Source of the DNA: Hymenobacter sp. BT18
Lineage (GTDB): Bacteria; Bacteroidota; Bacteroidia; Cytophagales; Hymenobacteraceae
Length of the DNA stretch: 64,000 nt
Direction of reading: 5' to 3'
Assembly (NCBI RefSeq): GCF_012273015.1
Contig: NZ_CP050954.1
Span: 1,054,001 to 1,118,000 of the forward strand
Part shown: positions 15,897-23,652 of the stretch, piece by piece
Position numbering within the stretch: position 1 is the first letter of the stretch
Layout: every line of letters starts with the position of its first letter
Translations under genes and position numbers: made by a program
Notes under the pieces: generated by a model
Database searches by the model: none
What the model was told of the DNA's origin: nothing
The model's input: the letters and a program-made list of their open reading frames with translations, nothing else

Positions 15897-17252
15897 TTAA
15901 CGCCCCTGGTTTAGCTGGATGATCTGGGCGTTGGCTACGGCCACGGCGCTGTAGCCAATGAGCAGGTCGGTGCGGGTGCCGGGCGGGCGGTAGTACACCA
16001 GCAGATCGTACTGGTTTTCGGTTTCCTGGTGGCTGCCCTCAAAGTACACTTCATTGGGTACGGCCGCCCCACCCACGGCGTAGCTGTAGTTGTAGTAGCC
16101 CTGCTTGAGCAGCAGCCGGCCCTGGTACTCCTGGGCCTCGGCGTTGTAGGTGAGCTTGTTTTCTTCGCGCAGCTGCCAGTCGGATAGCGCCCCCAGCACA
16201 TACACGGGGCCGGGCGCGGGCTGCGGGGCCCTTAGGTGGAAGGTCACGTTCAGGTAGTCGGCGTTGGTGGCGCCGGTGCCGTACTCGCGGCTTTCCAGTA
16301 CGCGCTGCCCATCCACATCAGGGTACTGGGAATAGGCCAGGCCGTTGCGGGTGGCTTCGGGCAGCAGGTCGGCTTCGCGGGGGCTGGCCTCGGGGTTGAT
16401 GCGCGCTACCCCGGCCCCGCTGGCCCGGAAGGAGCGCAAGTCAAGGAAGCGGTACTCGCTCAGTCCGGGAAAAGCGTTTTCGAAGTTGAAGTACTGGTAG
16501 TCAAGCTGCCGCTCAGCGTCGCGCACGAAAGTGGGGCGCAGGTTGTAGCGGGCATTATCCCAGCGGAAGTTCTGGCGCAGCACCACCTTCACTTCCTGGG
16601 CAGGATTGACGATGGGGTAGCCCCCGTAGCGGATGCCGAAGTTGAGCTGCTGCATAGTGTAGCGCTGCTGCCCCGCCGCTATAGGCCCCGGCTGCAGGAA
16701 AGCCTCCACCCGATTGTCGTAGACCAGCACCCGGCGCGAAAGCACGGGCACGCCCGCCGTGGTTTGCACCACCCAGAGGTAGTTGCCCGAAATCTTGACC
16801 CGGGGCAGCTGGGTGCGGTAGTGGTAGTAGGGCACCTTGGTGTTCACGCTGGTGCGGTAGTCGGTAATTGTCTGCTCGTTGATCTGGCTGAGAAACTGCA
16901 TATCCGTGAGGATGGACGGCTTCCAGTCGGCGTCGCAGTGCACGAGCCGGGCCGTGAGGCGCTGGCCCTGCTCGCTGAGTACATCAAACTCCAGGGTGAC
17001 GGGCAGGTCCTGGGCCAGCGACACCACCGGGGGCGTAAACACCTGCGTGGCCTGGCCGGTAGCCACGTAGCACTGCACGGAGCGCACATCGGGCGAGTAG
17101 GTGGCATCCTCGTAGCGTAGCGTGGGCGCAGCCGCTACGGGCGTGCTCTGGCTGGTGCCGGTAGCATTAGGGTCGGTGATGGGAGTGCCCAGGGGCACGC
17201 AGGCGGCGCTGGCAAGCAGCAACCCCGGGAGCAGATGAGCGAAGTAACGCAT
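15897..17252 (-). CDS. DUF5103 protein, predicted type IX secretion system plug protein
   Basis: A 451-residue exported protein with an N-terminal signal (MRYFAHLLPGLLLASAACVP; SAAC is a weak lipobox). The body matches DUF5103: RSVQCYVATGQATQVFTPPVVSLAQDLPVTLEFDVL near the start and YYNYSYAV...EGSHQETENQYDLLVYYRPPGTRTDLLIGY near the end. In Bacteroidota this family is known as the T9SS plug protein that blocks the SprA translocon pore. ATG 17252 has a -7-like element ending 5 nt upstream. No other T9SS genes lie in the window. Confidence 0.85.
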   Translation of the reverse strand: MRYFAHLLPGLLLASAACVPLGTPITDPNATGTSQSTPVAAAPTLRYEDATYSPDVRSVQCYVATGQATQVFTPPVVSLAQDLPVTLEFDVLSEQGQRLTARLVHCDADWKPSILTDMQFLSQINEQTITDYRTSVNTKVPYYHYRTQLPRVKISGNYLWVVQTTAGVPVLSRRVLVYDNRVEAFLQPGPIAAGQQRYTMQQLNFGIRYGGYPIVNPAQEVKVVLRQNFRWDNARYNLRPTFVRDAERQLDYQYFNFENAFPGLSEYRFLDLRSFRASGAGVARINPEASPREADLLPEATRNGLAYSQYPDVDGQRVLESREYGTGATNADYLNVTFHLRAPQPAPGPVYVLGALSDWQLREENKLTYNAEAQEYQGRLLLKQGYYNYSYAVGGAAVPNEVYFEGSHQETENQYDLLVYYRPPGTRTDLLIGYSAVAVANAQIIQLNQGR

Positions 17253-17257
17253 AGACG

Positions 17258-17265
17258 CGAAGGTA
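17258..17265 (-). promoter_or_regulatory. -7-like element of the DUF5103 gene
   Basis: On the minus strand TACCTTCG is followed after five bases (CGTCT) by the ATG, implying a leaderless mRNA if used. Confidence 0.4.
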
Positions 17266-17310
17266 CGGGCGGAACGCGGTTTGTGGGCGAAGCGGCGCCG
17301 CCTGGCGCTT

Positions 17311-17387
17311 GTAGGATATTCTGAAAAAGGAAAGCCGATTCCTACAAACTTGGTAGGAATCAGGCGAGAAACTATTTTATTTCCTAC
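17311..17387. promoter_or_regulatory. Symmetric four-site GTAGGA/TCCTAC array (candidate operator)
   Basis: GTAGGA at 17311 and 17353 and TCCTAC at 17340 and 17382 are spaced 29-13-29 and are dyad-symmetric about 17349. The inner pair extends to a perfect 9-bp palindrome arm (GATTCCTAC/GTAGGAATC). The two direct repeats are 42 nt apart, four helical turns. The array sits in the 329-bp divergent gap between the DUF5103 gene and the Crp/Fnr gene. The rest of the gap shows no gene I can support. Confidence 0.5.
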
Positions 17388-17581
17388 ACTCTTGTGGACC
17401 CGTCAAATAAGCAGGTTCTTTTGCTTACGAGCAGCCCCGATTAGCCTGGTCGAAGCGGCAACAACGCCACCCTAACAGGCCGGTGATTCGGGGCTTGCCC
17501 GGGCAGCGCAAGAATTTGCTGAAGCGCCCTACCATCGCCAAGCCGTAAACCCTCAGACCAATTCCATCTCCTCCCAAAAAA

Positions 17582-18163
17582 ATGGAAAACGCACTTTTTG
17601 GCTTTATATCAAACTATATTTCTTTAACAGAAGACGAGAAAAACATTCTCCTCTCGCTCGACATATTCCGTTATATTAAGAAAGGAACTATTTTACTTAA
17701 AGAAGGCCAGAAGTCACAGGATTCTTACTTTGTTTTGAAAGGATGTATTCGAAAGTATTACATCAAAGATGGTGAAGAAAAAACCACCGCGTTCTTTACG
17801 GAGCTGGACGCCTTAACGCCTCATTGCGTTGCAAGTAAAAATCCTTCCGACTATTTCATCAGCTGCGTCGAAGACAGCATCATTACCGTTTCAAATCCTG
17901 ATTTGGAAAAAGAAGTAAATAGCAAATTCCCCAAATTTGAAATAATGTGCAGAATGTTATCAGAAGAATTACTAGCCAAGCACCAAATCAATTTTGACGA
18001 GTTCAAGACTTCTTCCCCAGAACAACGGTACCTGAGCTTACTGCAAAATCGCCCAGACCTGGTTCAGCGGGTTCCCCAACACCAGCTAGCGAGCTACTTA
18101 GGCATCAAACCTCAATCATTAAGCCGATTAAGAGCAAGAATTACAGAGAAAGACAAGGAATGA
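17582..18163 (+). CDS. Crp/Fnr family transcriptional regulator
   Basis: A 193-residue protein with the cNMP-binding-like beta-roll (about 10-115: KKGTILLKEGQKSQDSYFVLKGCIRKYYI) and a C-terminal winged helix (VPQHQLASYLGIKPQSLSRLRARI). The effector pocket cannot be read with certainty. The gene is distinctly AT-rich compared with its neighbours, as is the next gene, which suggests recent transfer. ATG 17582 is the first start. It probably controls the downstream outer-membrane protein gene 83 nt later (inference from pairing). Confidence 0.88.
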   Translation: MENALFGFISNYISLTEDEKNILLSLDIFRYIKKGTILLKEGQKSQDSYFVLKGCIRKYYIKDGEEKTTAFFTELDALTPHCVASKNPSDYFISCVEDSIITVSNPDLEKEVNSKFPKFEIMCRMLSEELLAKHQINFDEFKTSSPEQRYLSLLQNRPDLVQRVPQHQLASYLGIKPQSLSRLRARITEKDKE

Positions 18164-18246
18164 GGGGCATTTCTTAACTTAAGTGAACGAGTTCCGGGAG
18201 CTCGTCAACCAACTTTTGCAGCATCGTTTCACATAAAGGGAAAGAA

Positions 18247-18870
18247 ATGCAAAAGAACCTCTTATTCCTTAGCCTGGCCCTAACGGCCAGCACACTACAA
18301 GCCAAGGCTCAGTATACTGAGGCAGATAGCACTTACAAAAGATGGTTTGTTGGCAGCACTATATTCCTCTTGGGCAATCTGGCTCCTACAAACCCTCCCG
18401 ACTTCGTCCAGCTTAATTTTGGCTACCGGATTACCGGCAAAGACGTCATTACCTTAGAGCCGAAAACCTGGAAATATGCTTGGCCCAATGGTATTCATCC
18501 ATTCTTCAACCAAGCATACGGTAAGCCGGAGGAAGAATTTCCGGGGTATGTTCGCGAGTATGGCCTATCAGTAGCGTACCAACGCTTTTTTTGGAAAGGA
18601 CTCTACACCGAACTTAACGTAATGCCTACTTTTCAGACTTTTACGAATAAAGAAGGCAAAAGAATAGATGATGGGTTTCAGATTTTCAATACGTACCGGG
18701 CGGGGTATCACGTTAAACTCTTTAAAGACAGATTTTTTATTCAACCATCCGTTGCCATTACCCACCGCGCTTACCACACCAGAATGCCAGATGGATTTAA
18801 ACAGCTAGACGATAAATGGCCCAAGTTTGTCTTGGGAGAACCGGGGTTTCATTTCGGGTTCAATTTGTAG
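18247..18870 (+). CDS. Predicted outer-membrane beta-barrel protein
   Basis: A 207-residue protein with a signal peptide (MQKNLLFLSLALTASTLQAKAQ) and alternating aromatic/polar strands such as SVAYQRFFWKGLYTELNVMPTFQTF and AGYHVKLFKDRFFIQPSVAITHRAY, ending in a terminal FGFNL typical of outer-membrane barrels. No named family was recognised. It shares the AT-rich composition of the Crp/Fnr gene and follows it on the same strand, so the pair looks like one acquired module. Confidence 0.7.
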   Translation: MQKNLLFLSLALTASTLQAKAQYTEADSTYKRWFVGSTIFLLGNLAPTNPPDFVQLNFGYRITGKDVITLEPKTWKYAWPNGIHPFFNQAYGKPEEEFPGYVREYGLSVAYQRFFWKGLYTELNVMPTFQTFTNKEGKRIDDGFQIFNTYRAGYHVKLFKDRFFIQPSVAITHRAYHTRMPDGFKQLDDKWPKFVLGEPGFHFGFNL

Positions 18871-19085
18871 CTACGGCATCAACAAAGGGCACACAATTAA
18901 TCTTAAAGACAAACAACACGCAACACCCAGCGGCAGCTCCCTGAATTTGGCAGCTCAGTACCTATAGAAGGACCCGGAGCTTTATCTGTTTTGGCTTGCT
19001 CGACAGCTATAGCAGTTTCCTGAATGGTGTATACGTTCCTGGGAATTACCACCTTTGAGTTGCGAAATCAACTGCCTAAGCATTA

Positions 19086-19126
19086 AAAAGCCCCACCCGA
19101 AACCAGAAGTTTCAGGTGGGGCTTTC
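19086..19126. terminator. Hairpin terminator between the barrel gene and the ABC-F gene
   Basis: AAGCCCCACC plus GAAAC pair with GTTTC plus GGTGGGGCTT, one mismatch, 5-nt loop. It lies just downstream of the minus-strand ABC-F stop. The remaining 18871-19085 gap shows nothing I can name. Confidence 0.75.
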
Positions 19127-19147
19127 TGATGTAAGTGAGGCGGGCGT

Positions 19148-21058
19148 TTACATTTCGGCCAGCATTTCCCAACGGTCGTTGAGCTGGGCCAGCTCTTTTT
19201 TCACCTGCTCGAATTTGAGGGTGGCGTCTTTGAGTTGGGCGGCGTTCTGGTAAATCTGCGGGTCGGCGAGCTGGGTTTCGTAGCGGGCCAGCTCCTTTTC
19301 GCTTTCCTCGATTTTCTTTTCTACCTCGGCCAGCTCCTTCAGGGCCTTTTTCTGGTCGGGTGAAGGCGTTTTGGCGGGGCTGGCTTCTACCTTCTTTTCC
19401 TCCTTGGGCTGGGGCTTGGGAGCTGATGGGCTAGGCAGACCAGCTTTCTTGGCGGCCTTTTCGCGGTCCTCCATCCACTGCTCCCACTCGGCGTAGGTAC
19501 CGGGGTATTCCTTCAGCTGGAAGTCCTCGATGTACCAGATTTTGTTGGCCACGTTCTCTACGAAGAACCGGTCGTGGCTGATGACGATGTAGGTGCCTTC
19601 GTACTGATCCAGGGCCTGAATCAGGATGTTCACCGACTGCATGTCCAGGTGGTTGGTCGGTTCGTCGAGCAGCAGGAAGTTGGCCTCCGAAATCAGGGTT
19701 TTGGCCAGGGCCACGCGGCTTTTTTCGCCCCCGCTCAGCACCTTGATTTTCTTGTACACCTCGTCGCCGGTGAACAGGAAGGAGCCCAGCACCGAGCGCA
19801 GCTCCATTTCGGAACGCTTGGAGCCGGCTTCTACCATCTCCTGCAAAATCTCGTTCTCGATGCGCAGGCTTTCCAGCTGGTGCTGGGCGTAGAACGACAT
19901 AATCACGTTGTGGCCCAGCTGGTGGGTGCCGTTGGTGGGCGCCTCCTGCCCGGCCACCAGGCGCATGAGCGTGGATTTACCTTTGCCGTTGGCCCCAATC
20001 AGCGCGATTTTGTCGCCCCGCTCGATGTGCACGTGGGTGTCACGGAAGATGATTTTCTCGCCGTACTTCTTGCTCACGTGCTCCATGCGCAGGATGTGGC
20101 GGCCGGGCGTGACGGTGAAGTTGAACTTGATGTTCACCTTCGCGTCGTCGGCGGCTACGTCTTCGATGCGTTCCAGCTTGTCGAGGGCTTTCACGCGGCT
20201 CTGGGCCTGCTTGGCTTTGCTAGCTTTGGCCTTAAACCGCTCAATAAACCGCTCGGCCTGCCGGATCTGGGCCTGCTGGTTTTCGAAAGCGCCCTTCTGA
20301 ATGGCGTTGCGCTCCTCCTTTTCTTCGAGGTAATACGAGTAGTTGCCGGCGTAGGGCACCAGCTTGCCGCCGGTTACCTCCACCGTGGTGTTGGTGGTGC
20401 GGTCCAGGAACTCCCGGTCGTGACTTACGATGATAACAGCGCCCTCGTAGCCGGCCAGGTAGTTTTCAATCCACTTAATGGAGGGCAAGTCCAAGTGATT
20501 GGTGGGTTCGTCGAGCAGCAACAGGGAAGGCTGCTGAAGCAGGATTTTGGCCAGCATCACGCGCATGCGCCAGCCGCCCGAAAACAGCTTCAGGGGGCGC
20601 TGCAGCTCCTCGGTGGTAAAGCCCAGCCCTTCCAGGATTTCCTCGGTGCGGGCCTGCATGGTGTAGCCGCCTAGGGCCTCAAACCGCTCCTGCAGGGCGG
20701 CCAGCTTTTCCACCAGGTCGTCGGTGTAGTTGGTTTCGAATTCCAGCAGCACCTCGTCAATTTTCTTCTGCACGTCCAGGGCTTCGCCGAAGGCCTGCAT
20801 GGCCACAATCAGGATGGGCTCGTGCGAGTCGTAGGAAAGCAAATCCTGGTTGAGGAAGCCCAGGCTCACGTCCTTGCTCATGGAGATGGAGCCGCCATCG
20901 GGCTTGTACTCACCCACCAGAATGCGCAGCAGCGTGGATTTACCCCGACCGTTGAGCCCGATCAGGCCAATCTTATCCTTGGGTTTGATGTGAAGGCTGG
21001 CCTTGTCGTAGAGCGTGCGCGAGCCGAAGTGAAAGTCGAGGTCGGTAATGGAAATCAT
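19148..21058 (-). CDS. ABC-F family ATP-binding protein
   Basis: A 636-residue soluble protein with two ABC cassettes and no membrane segments: first Walker A GLNGRGKST, signature LFSGGWRMRVMLAKIL and Walker B LLLLDEPTNHLD; then a linker, second Walker A GANGKGKST, signature LSGGEKSRVALAK and LLLDEPTNHLD. A charged coiled-coil C-terminus follows. ABC-F proteins act on ribosomes, in translation quality control or antibiotic protection; the subtype (Uup-like is favoured by the C-terminal coiled coil) is not certain. ATG 21058 (MISITDLDFHFG) is chosen over a longer frame because a TACCTTTG promoter element lies between. Confidence 0.92.
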   Translation of the reverse strand: MISITDLDFHFGSRTLYDKASLHIKPKDKIGLIGLNGRGKSTLLRILVGEYKPDGGSISMSKDVSLGFLNQDLLSYDSHEPILIVAMQAFGEALDVQKKIDEVLLEFETNYTDDLVEKLAALQERFEALGGYTMQARTEEILEGLGFTTEELQRPLKLFSGGWRMRVMLAKILLQQPSLLLLDEPTNHLDLPSIKWIENYLAGYEGAVIIVSHDREFLDRTTNTTVEVTGGKLVPYAGNYSYYLEEKEERNAIQKGAFENQQAQIRQAERFIERFKAKASKAKQAQSRVKALDKLERIEDVAADDAKVNIKFNFTVTPGRHILRMEHVSKKYGEKIIFRDTHVHIERGDKIALIGANGKGKSTLMRLVAGQEAPTNGTHQLGHNVIMSFYAQHQLESLRIENEILQEMVEAGSKRSEMELRSVLGSFLFTGDEVYKKIKVLSGGEKSRVALAKTLISEANFLLLDEPTNHLDMQSVNILIQALDQYEGTYIVISHDRFFVENVANKIWYIEDFQLKEYPGTYAEWEQWMEDREKAAKKAGLPSPSAPKPQPKEEKKVEASPAKTPSPDQKKALKELAEVEKKIEESEKELARYETQLADPQIYQNAAQLKDATLKFEQVKKELAQLNDRWEMLAEM

Positions 21059-21082
21059 CCTACTTTGCGGGGTATCAGGCCG

Positions 21083-21090
21083 CAAAGGTA
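21083..21090 (-). promoter_or_regulatory. -7 promoter element of the ABC-F gene
   Basis: On the minus strand TACCTTTG is an exact TAnnTTTG match ending 24 nt before ATG 21058. It supports the shorter start. Confidence 0.55.
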
Positions 21091-21111
21091 GCGGTTTGGG
21101 GGGAGGGATAC

Positions 21112-21954
21112 TTATTGTCCTTTCATTACTCTCCACTCTTTACCGATTTCAATAGACAAGCATTTAAAGACAAAATAGGCCAATTCGGCTATTCTTTCTA
21201 ATGTCTTATCAGCAACATCAATAGTCATATTGACATTAATATAGCCATTGCTACAATTTTTGCCACAAAATTCACCATGCAATATCCCTTTTTGAGTACT
21301 ACTAATTTCGCCAATGGTCTTACCTTTTATAACTCCTTCGCTATGTACTAAAGCATGTCTAGTAACGGACAACGCCTGATACCATTCATAAATATTCATA
21401 CCGGCACCATTGTTATTTTCTCCGTTTCTAAATTGACTAGATAATTCTCTAATCAGTTTGAATAGATCTTTATTATTACGACCCGAATTATATTTCCTCA
21501 TACTTTCTTTATAGTCAATTAATGACGAATTATAATCAACATGCTTTATGGAACTAAAATCCTTATTAAGAAACAAGTATGAAGCTAATATATCTTTAAG
21601 AAAAGTTGAAAACGATTCATAAGCTTGAATTACAGAGTAATTAGCTTCCCTAAATTCATAGTTTCTTATCTCTGATTCATATAACTTACTTTGTACAATA
21701 TAATTTTTACCTGTATGATAGTATAGTTTCCATCCATCATCGTCAGGGCCTGTCAAGTCCCCAATTACCAGTGAGCTTGCGGATAGAAAATTAGGCAAAT
21801 TGTTTTCTCTTGACACAATAGATTCTGATTTATCTTTAAAAATATTTGCCACGTGATATAGCATGCCTTTTAGGACAATAACTCTATCCAAATAGACTGA
21901 GTAAACTTCGTAAAGTTCTGAGCTAAAACCAGTTGGATGATTCATTACTAACAA
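21112..21954 (-). CDS. HEPN-like protein of unknown function, AT-rich
   Basis: A 280-residue, mostly helical protein with no signal peptide. The segment LSVTRHALVHSEGVIKG contains Arg199-x4-His204, the RX4-6H signature of HEPN domains, placed after long helices as in that fold. Many HEPN proteins are RNases in toxin-antitoxin or defence systems, but no partner (MNT nucleotidyltransferase, other effector) is adjacent. The gene is strikingly AT-rich beside GC-rich neighbours, a sign of transfer. ATG 21954 or the Met three codons later could be the start. The HEPN assignment is from the motif alone. Confidence 0.6.
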   Translation of the reverse strand: MLVMNHPTGFSSELYEVYSVYLDRVIVLKGMLYHVANIFKDKSESIVSRENNLPNFLSASSLVIGDLTGPDDDGWKLYYHTGKNYIVQSKLYESEIRNYEFREANYSVIQAYESFSTFLKDILASYLFLNKDFSSIKHVDYNSSLIDYKESMRKYNSGRNNKDLFKLIRELSSQFRNGENNNGAGMNIYEWYQALSVTRHALVHSEGVIKGKTIGEISSTQKGILHGEFCGKNCSNGYINVNMTIDVADKTLERIAELAYFVFKCLSIEIGKEWRVMKGQ

Positions 21955-21968
21955 ATTAAAATTGAAAT

Positions 21969-22567
21969 TTAAACTCCCTCAAACACCTCCGTCCACTCCA
22001 TCTGCAGCTCCGGCAGCGTGGCTACGGGTATCAGGCCGGGCGTGTAGAACTCGCCGCGCAGCTGGTAGCGGCCGTCTTCGCCCAGCAGGTAGATGACCAC
22101 GTTGCGCTGCTCGGGCGTTACCATCCAGTACTCGCGCACGCCGGCTTCCTCGTAGAGGTCGAATTTCTCCTTGGTGTCGCGGGAGACATTGCCGGGCAAG
22201 AGAATTTCGATAATCCAGTCGGGGGCGCCCAAGCAGCCGCGGTCGTCGAGCTTCTGCGGGTCGCAGATGACGCAGATATCCGGCAGCACCACGGTTTCGA
22301 TGCTGGCATCGCCGTTAGGGGTGCTGCGCACGAGGCGCACATCGAAGGGGGCAACGTAGGTGCGGCAGGGTTTGCCACGCAGATAATGCGCGATGGGCGT
22401 GCTGACGTTGCGCGAAATATCCTGGTGCCGCCGCTTGGGGCTGGGCTCATCAGCCGCACCCGGCCTCGAATCAGTTCTACCCAGTCCGTCAGCTGCCAGG
22501 TCAGGTAGTCGGCGTAGGTGTAGCGGCGCGTCAGGTCCAGCTGGGAGATGTCGGTTATCGGGGCCAT
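21969..22567 (-). pseudogene. Uma2 family (DUF820) endonuclease-like gene, frameshifted
   Basis: Two frames together make one Uma2-type PD-(D/E)XK protein. The first (from ATG 22567) reads MAPITDISQLDLTRRYTYAD ... LIRGRVRLMSPAPS; after the G4 run at 22437-22440 homology continues in another frame as KRRHQDISRNVSTPIAHYLR ... PDWIIEILLPGNVSRDTKEKFDLYEEAGVREYWMV. Loss of one base in the homopolymer explains the break. The nuclease-like core (DICVICDP, DWIIEIL) is in the second frame. The family is abundant in Bacteroidota and cyanobacteria and of unclear role. A sequencing error is possible. Confidence 0.8.
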
Positions 22568-22639
22568 AGAACAGGTGGTACGTGGCAGGGGTAAAGTTAC
22601 GCAGCAAACCGCCTCTTCCCTGCCCGCGTACACTCCGGC

Positions 22640-23185
22640 ATGAAGCTGATTTTCCTGCCCGCCGCCCTTTTCTTCGCCCTGAGTGCCTGTACCTCCACCG
22701 AGCAGGAAACGGCCACCAACCAAACCGCAGAGGTGGTGCCGCCCAACCTGACCGCTGAAATGTCGACCACGGAAACGGTGGGCGCTACGGGCCGCAACCA
22801 CGGCTACCTCCGGCGCGTGTACCAGCAGAAAGGCCAGTACTACGCCACGGTAGACTACATTCAGTTTCTGACCGGGGAAGCCGCCGTGGCCGCAGCCCGC
22901 CGCAAGGGCGACGCGGCCGAGGATGTGAGCCAAGACGGCGACACCACCTACTCCGTCTTCAACGACTATTACATCATCAACGACAGCCCCCGCCTACGCA
23001 CGGTACGCCTCAGCCCCACGGCCACCATTACGCTGTGGCGCAGCGCCGAAACCGGCCTGGAGGAATATCCGGCCACTCCCGCCCAGCTCCAGGAAAAAGA
23101 CGCGCAGGCCCTGGGCCTTTCGCCCTTTATCATCGAAACTCGGCAGGGCCTGGCCGTCAGCCTCTCCCAGCAGTACGTCCCCTGA
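22640..23185 (+). CDS. Predicted lipoprotein of unknown function
   Basis: A 181-residue protein with signal sequence MKLIFLPAALFFALSAC (lipobox LSAC, Cys17), a Thr/Glu-rich spacer, then a domain with GYLRRVYQQKGQYYATVDYIQFLTG, a Tyr-rich pattern. No family was recognised. It is transcribed divergently from the Uma2 remnant and is monocistronic. Confidence 0.72.
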   Translation: MKLIFLPAALFFALSACTSTEQETATNQTAEVVPPNLTAEMSTTETVGATGRNHGYLRRVYQQKGQYYATVDYIQFLTGEAAVAAARRKGDAAEDVSQDGDTTYSVFNDYYIINDSPRLRTVRLSPTATITLWRSAETGLEEYPATPAQLQEKDAQALGLSPFIIETRQGLAVSLSQQYVP

Positions 23186-23329
23186 AACACGTTCTTACTC
23201 CGCCTGGCGTAGGCGTAGTAAGCGCCGGGCATGAGCGGAGCAAGCGCCTGGAGAGTTAATTAAATGCCCACCTAGGTGGCCCTGGTTCCGTATAGCAAGG
23301 CATCCGACTACCTAAAAACACCTTAAGCC

Positions 23330-23566
23330 ATGGCAACCACCGCCCCCTCCATACCCCCCGACGAAAACGATGACCGTGCCGCCAATGCGGCTCAGGGCCG
23401 CCAGACCGGCGGCGTAGTTGGCCAGACGGCTGGCAAACCCACCTACGGCAGCGGCGGCTACGAGCTTAACCTTGATGCCGAGCCCCTCGAAGATGGCGGC
23501 TCCGCCAGCGCCAGCTCTTCCACCGAAAAATCGTCCCGCGAGCAGCCGGCCAACGATAAAGAGTAG
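23330..23566 (+). CDS. Small hydrophilic protein
   Basis: A 78-residue Gly/Ser/Asp-rich protein (MATTAPSIPPDENDDRAANA...) with no hydrophobic segment, probably disordered. Support comes from the ATG, the balanced hydrophilic composition and a strong terminator just after the stop. Function unknown. Confidence 0.5.
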   Translation: MATTAPSIPPDENDDRAANAAQGRQTGGVVGQTAGKPTYGSGGYELNLDAEPLEDGGSASASSSTEKSSREQPANDKE

Positions 23567-23581
23567 CTTTAAATCGTTGCT

Positions 23582-23645
23582 AAAAAGCTTCCCTGGCCCC
23601 CACCCTGAATATGCGTTCAGAGTGGGGGCCAGGGAAGCTTTTTTT
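23582..23645. terminator. Long hairpin terminator
   Basis: AAAAAGCTTCCCTGGCCCCC through CTGAA (23582-23609) pairs with the matching arm ending in TTTTT (to 23645), one mismatch, 6-nt loop. It lies between the small protein gene and the convergent amidase gene and can serve both. Confidence 0.85.
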
Positions 23646-23652
23646 ACGTTAC

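Noticed and set aside
17281-17475. 64-residue open frame in the 17.3-kb intergenic region
   Set aside because: TTG start, no motif, and it overlaps the dyad-symmetric array, which is a better explanation for the sequence.
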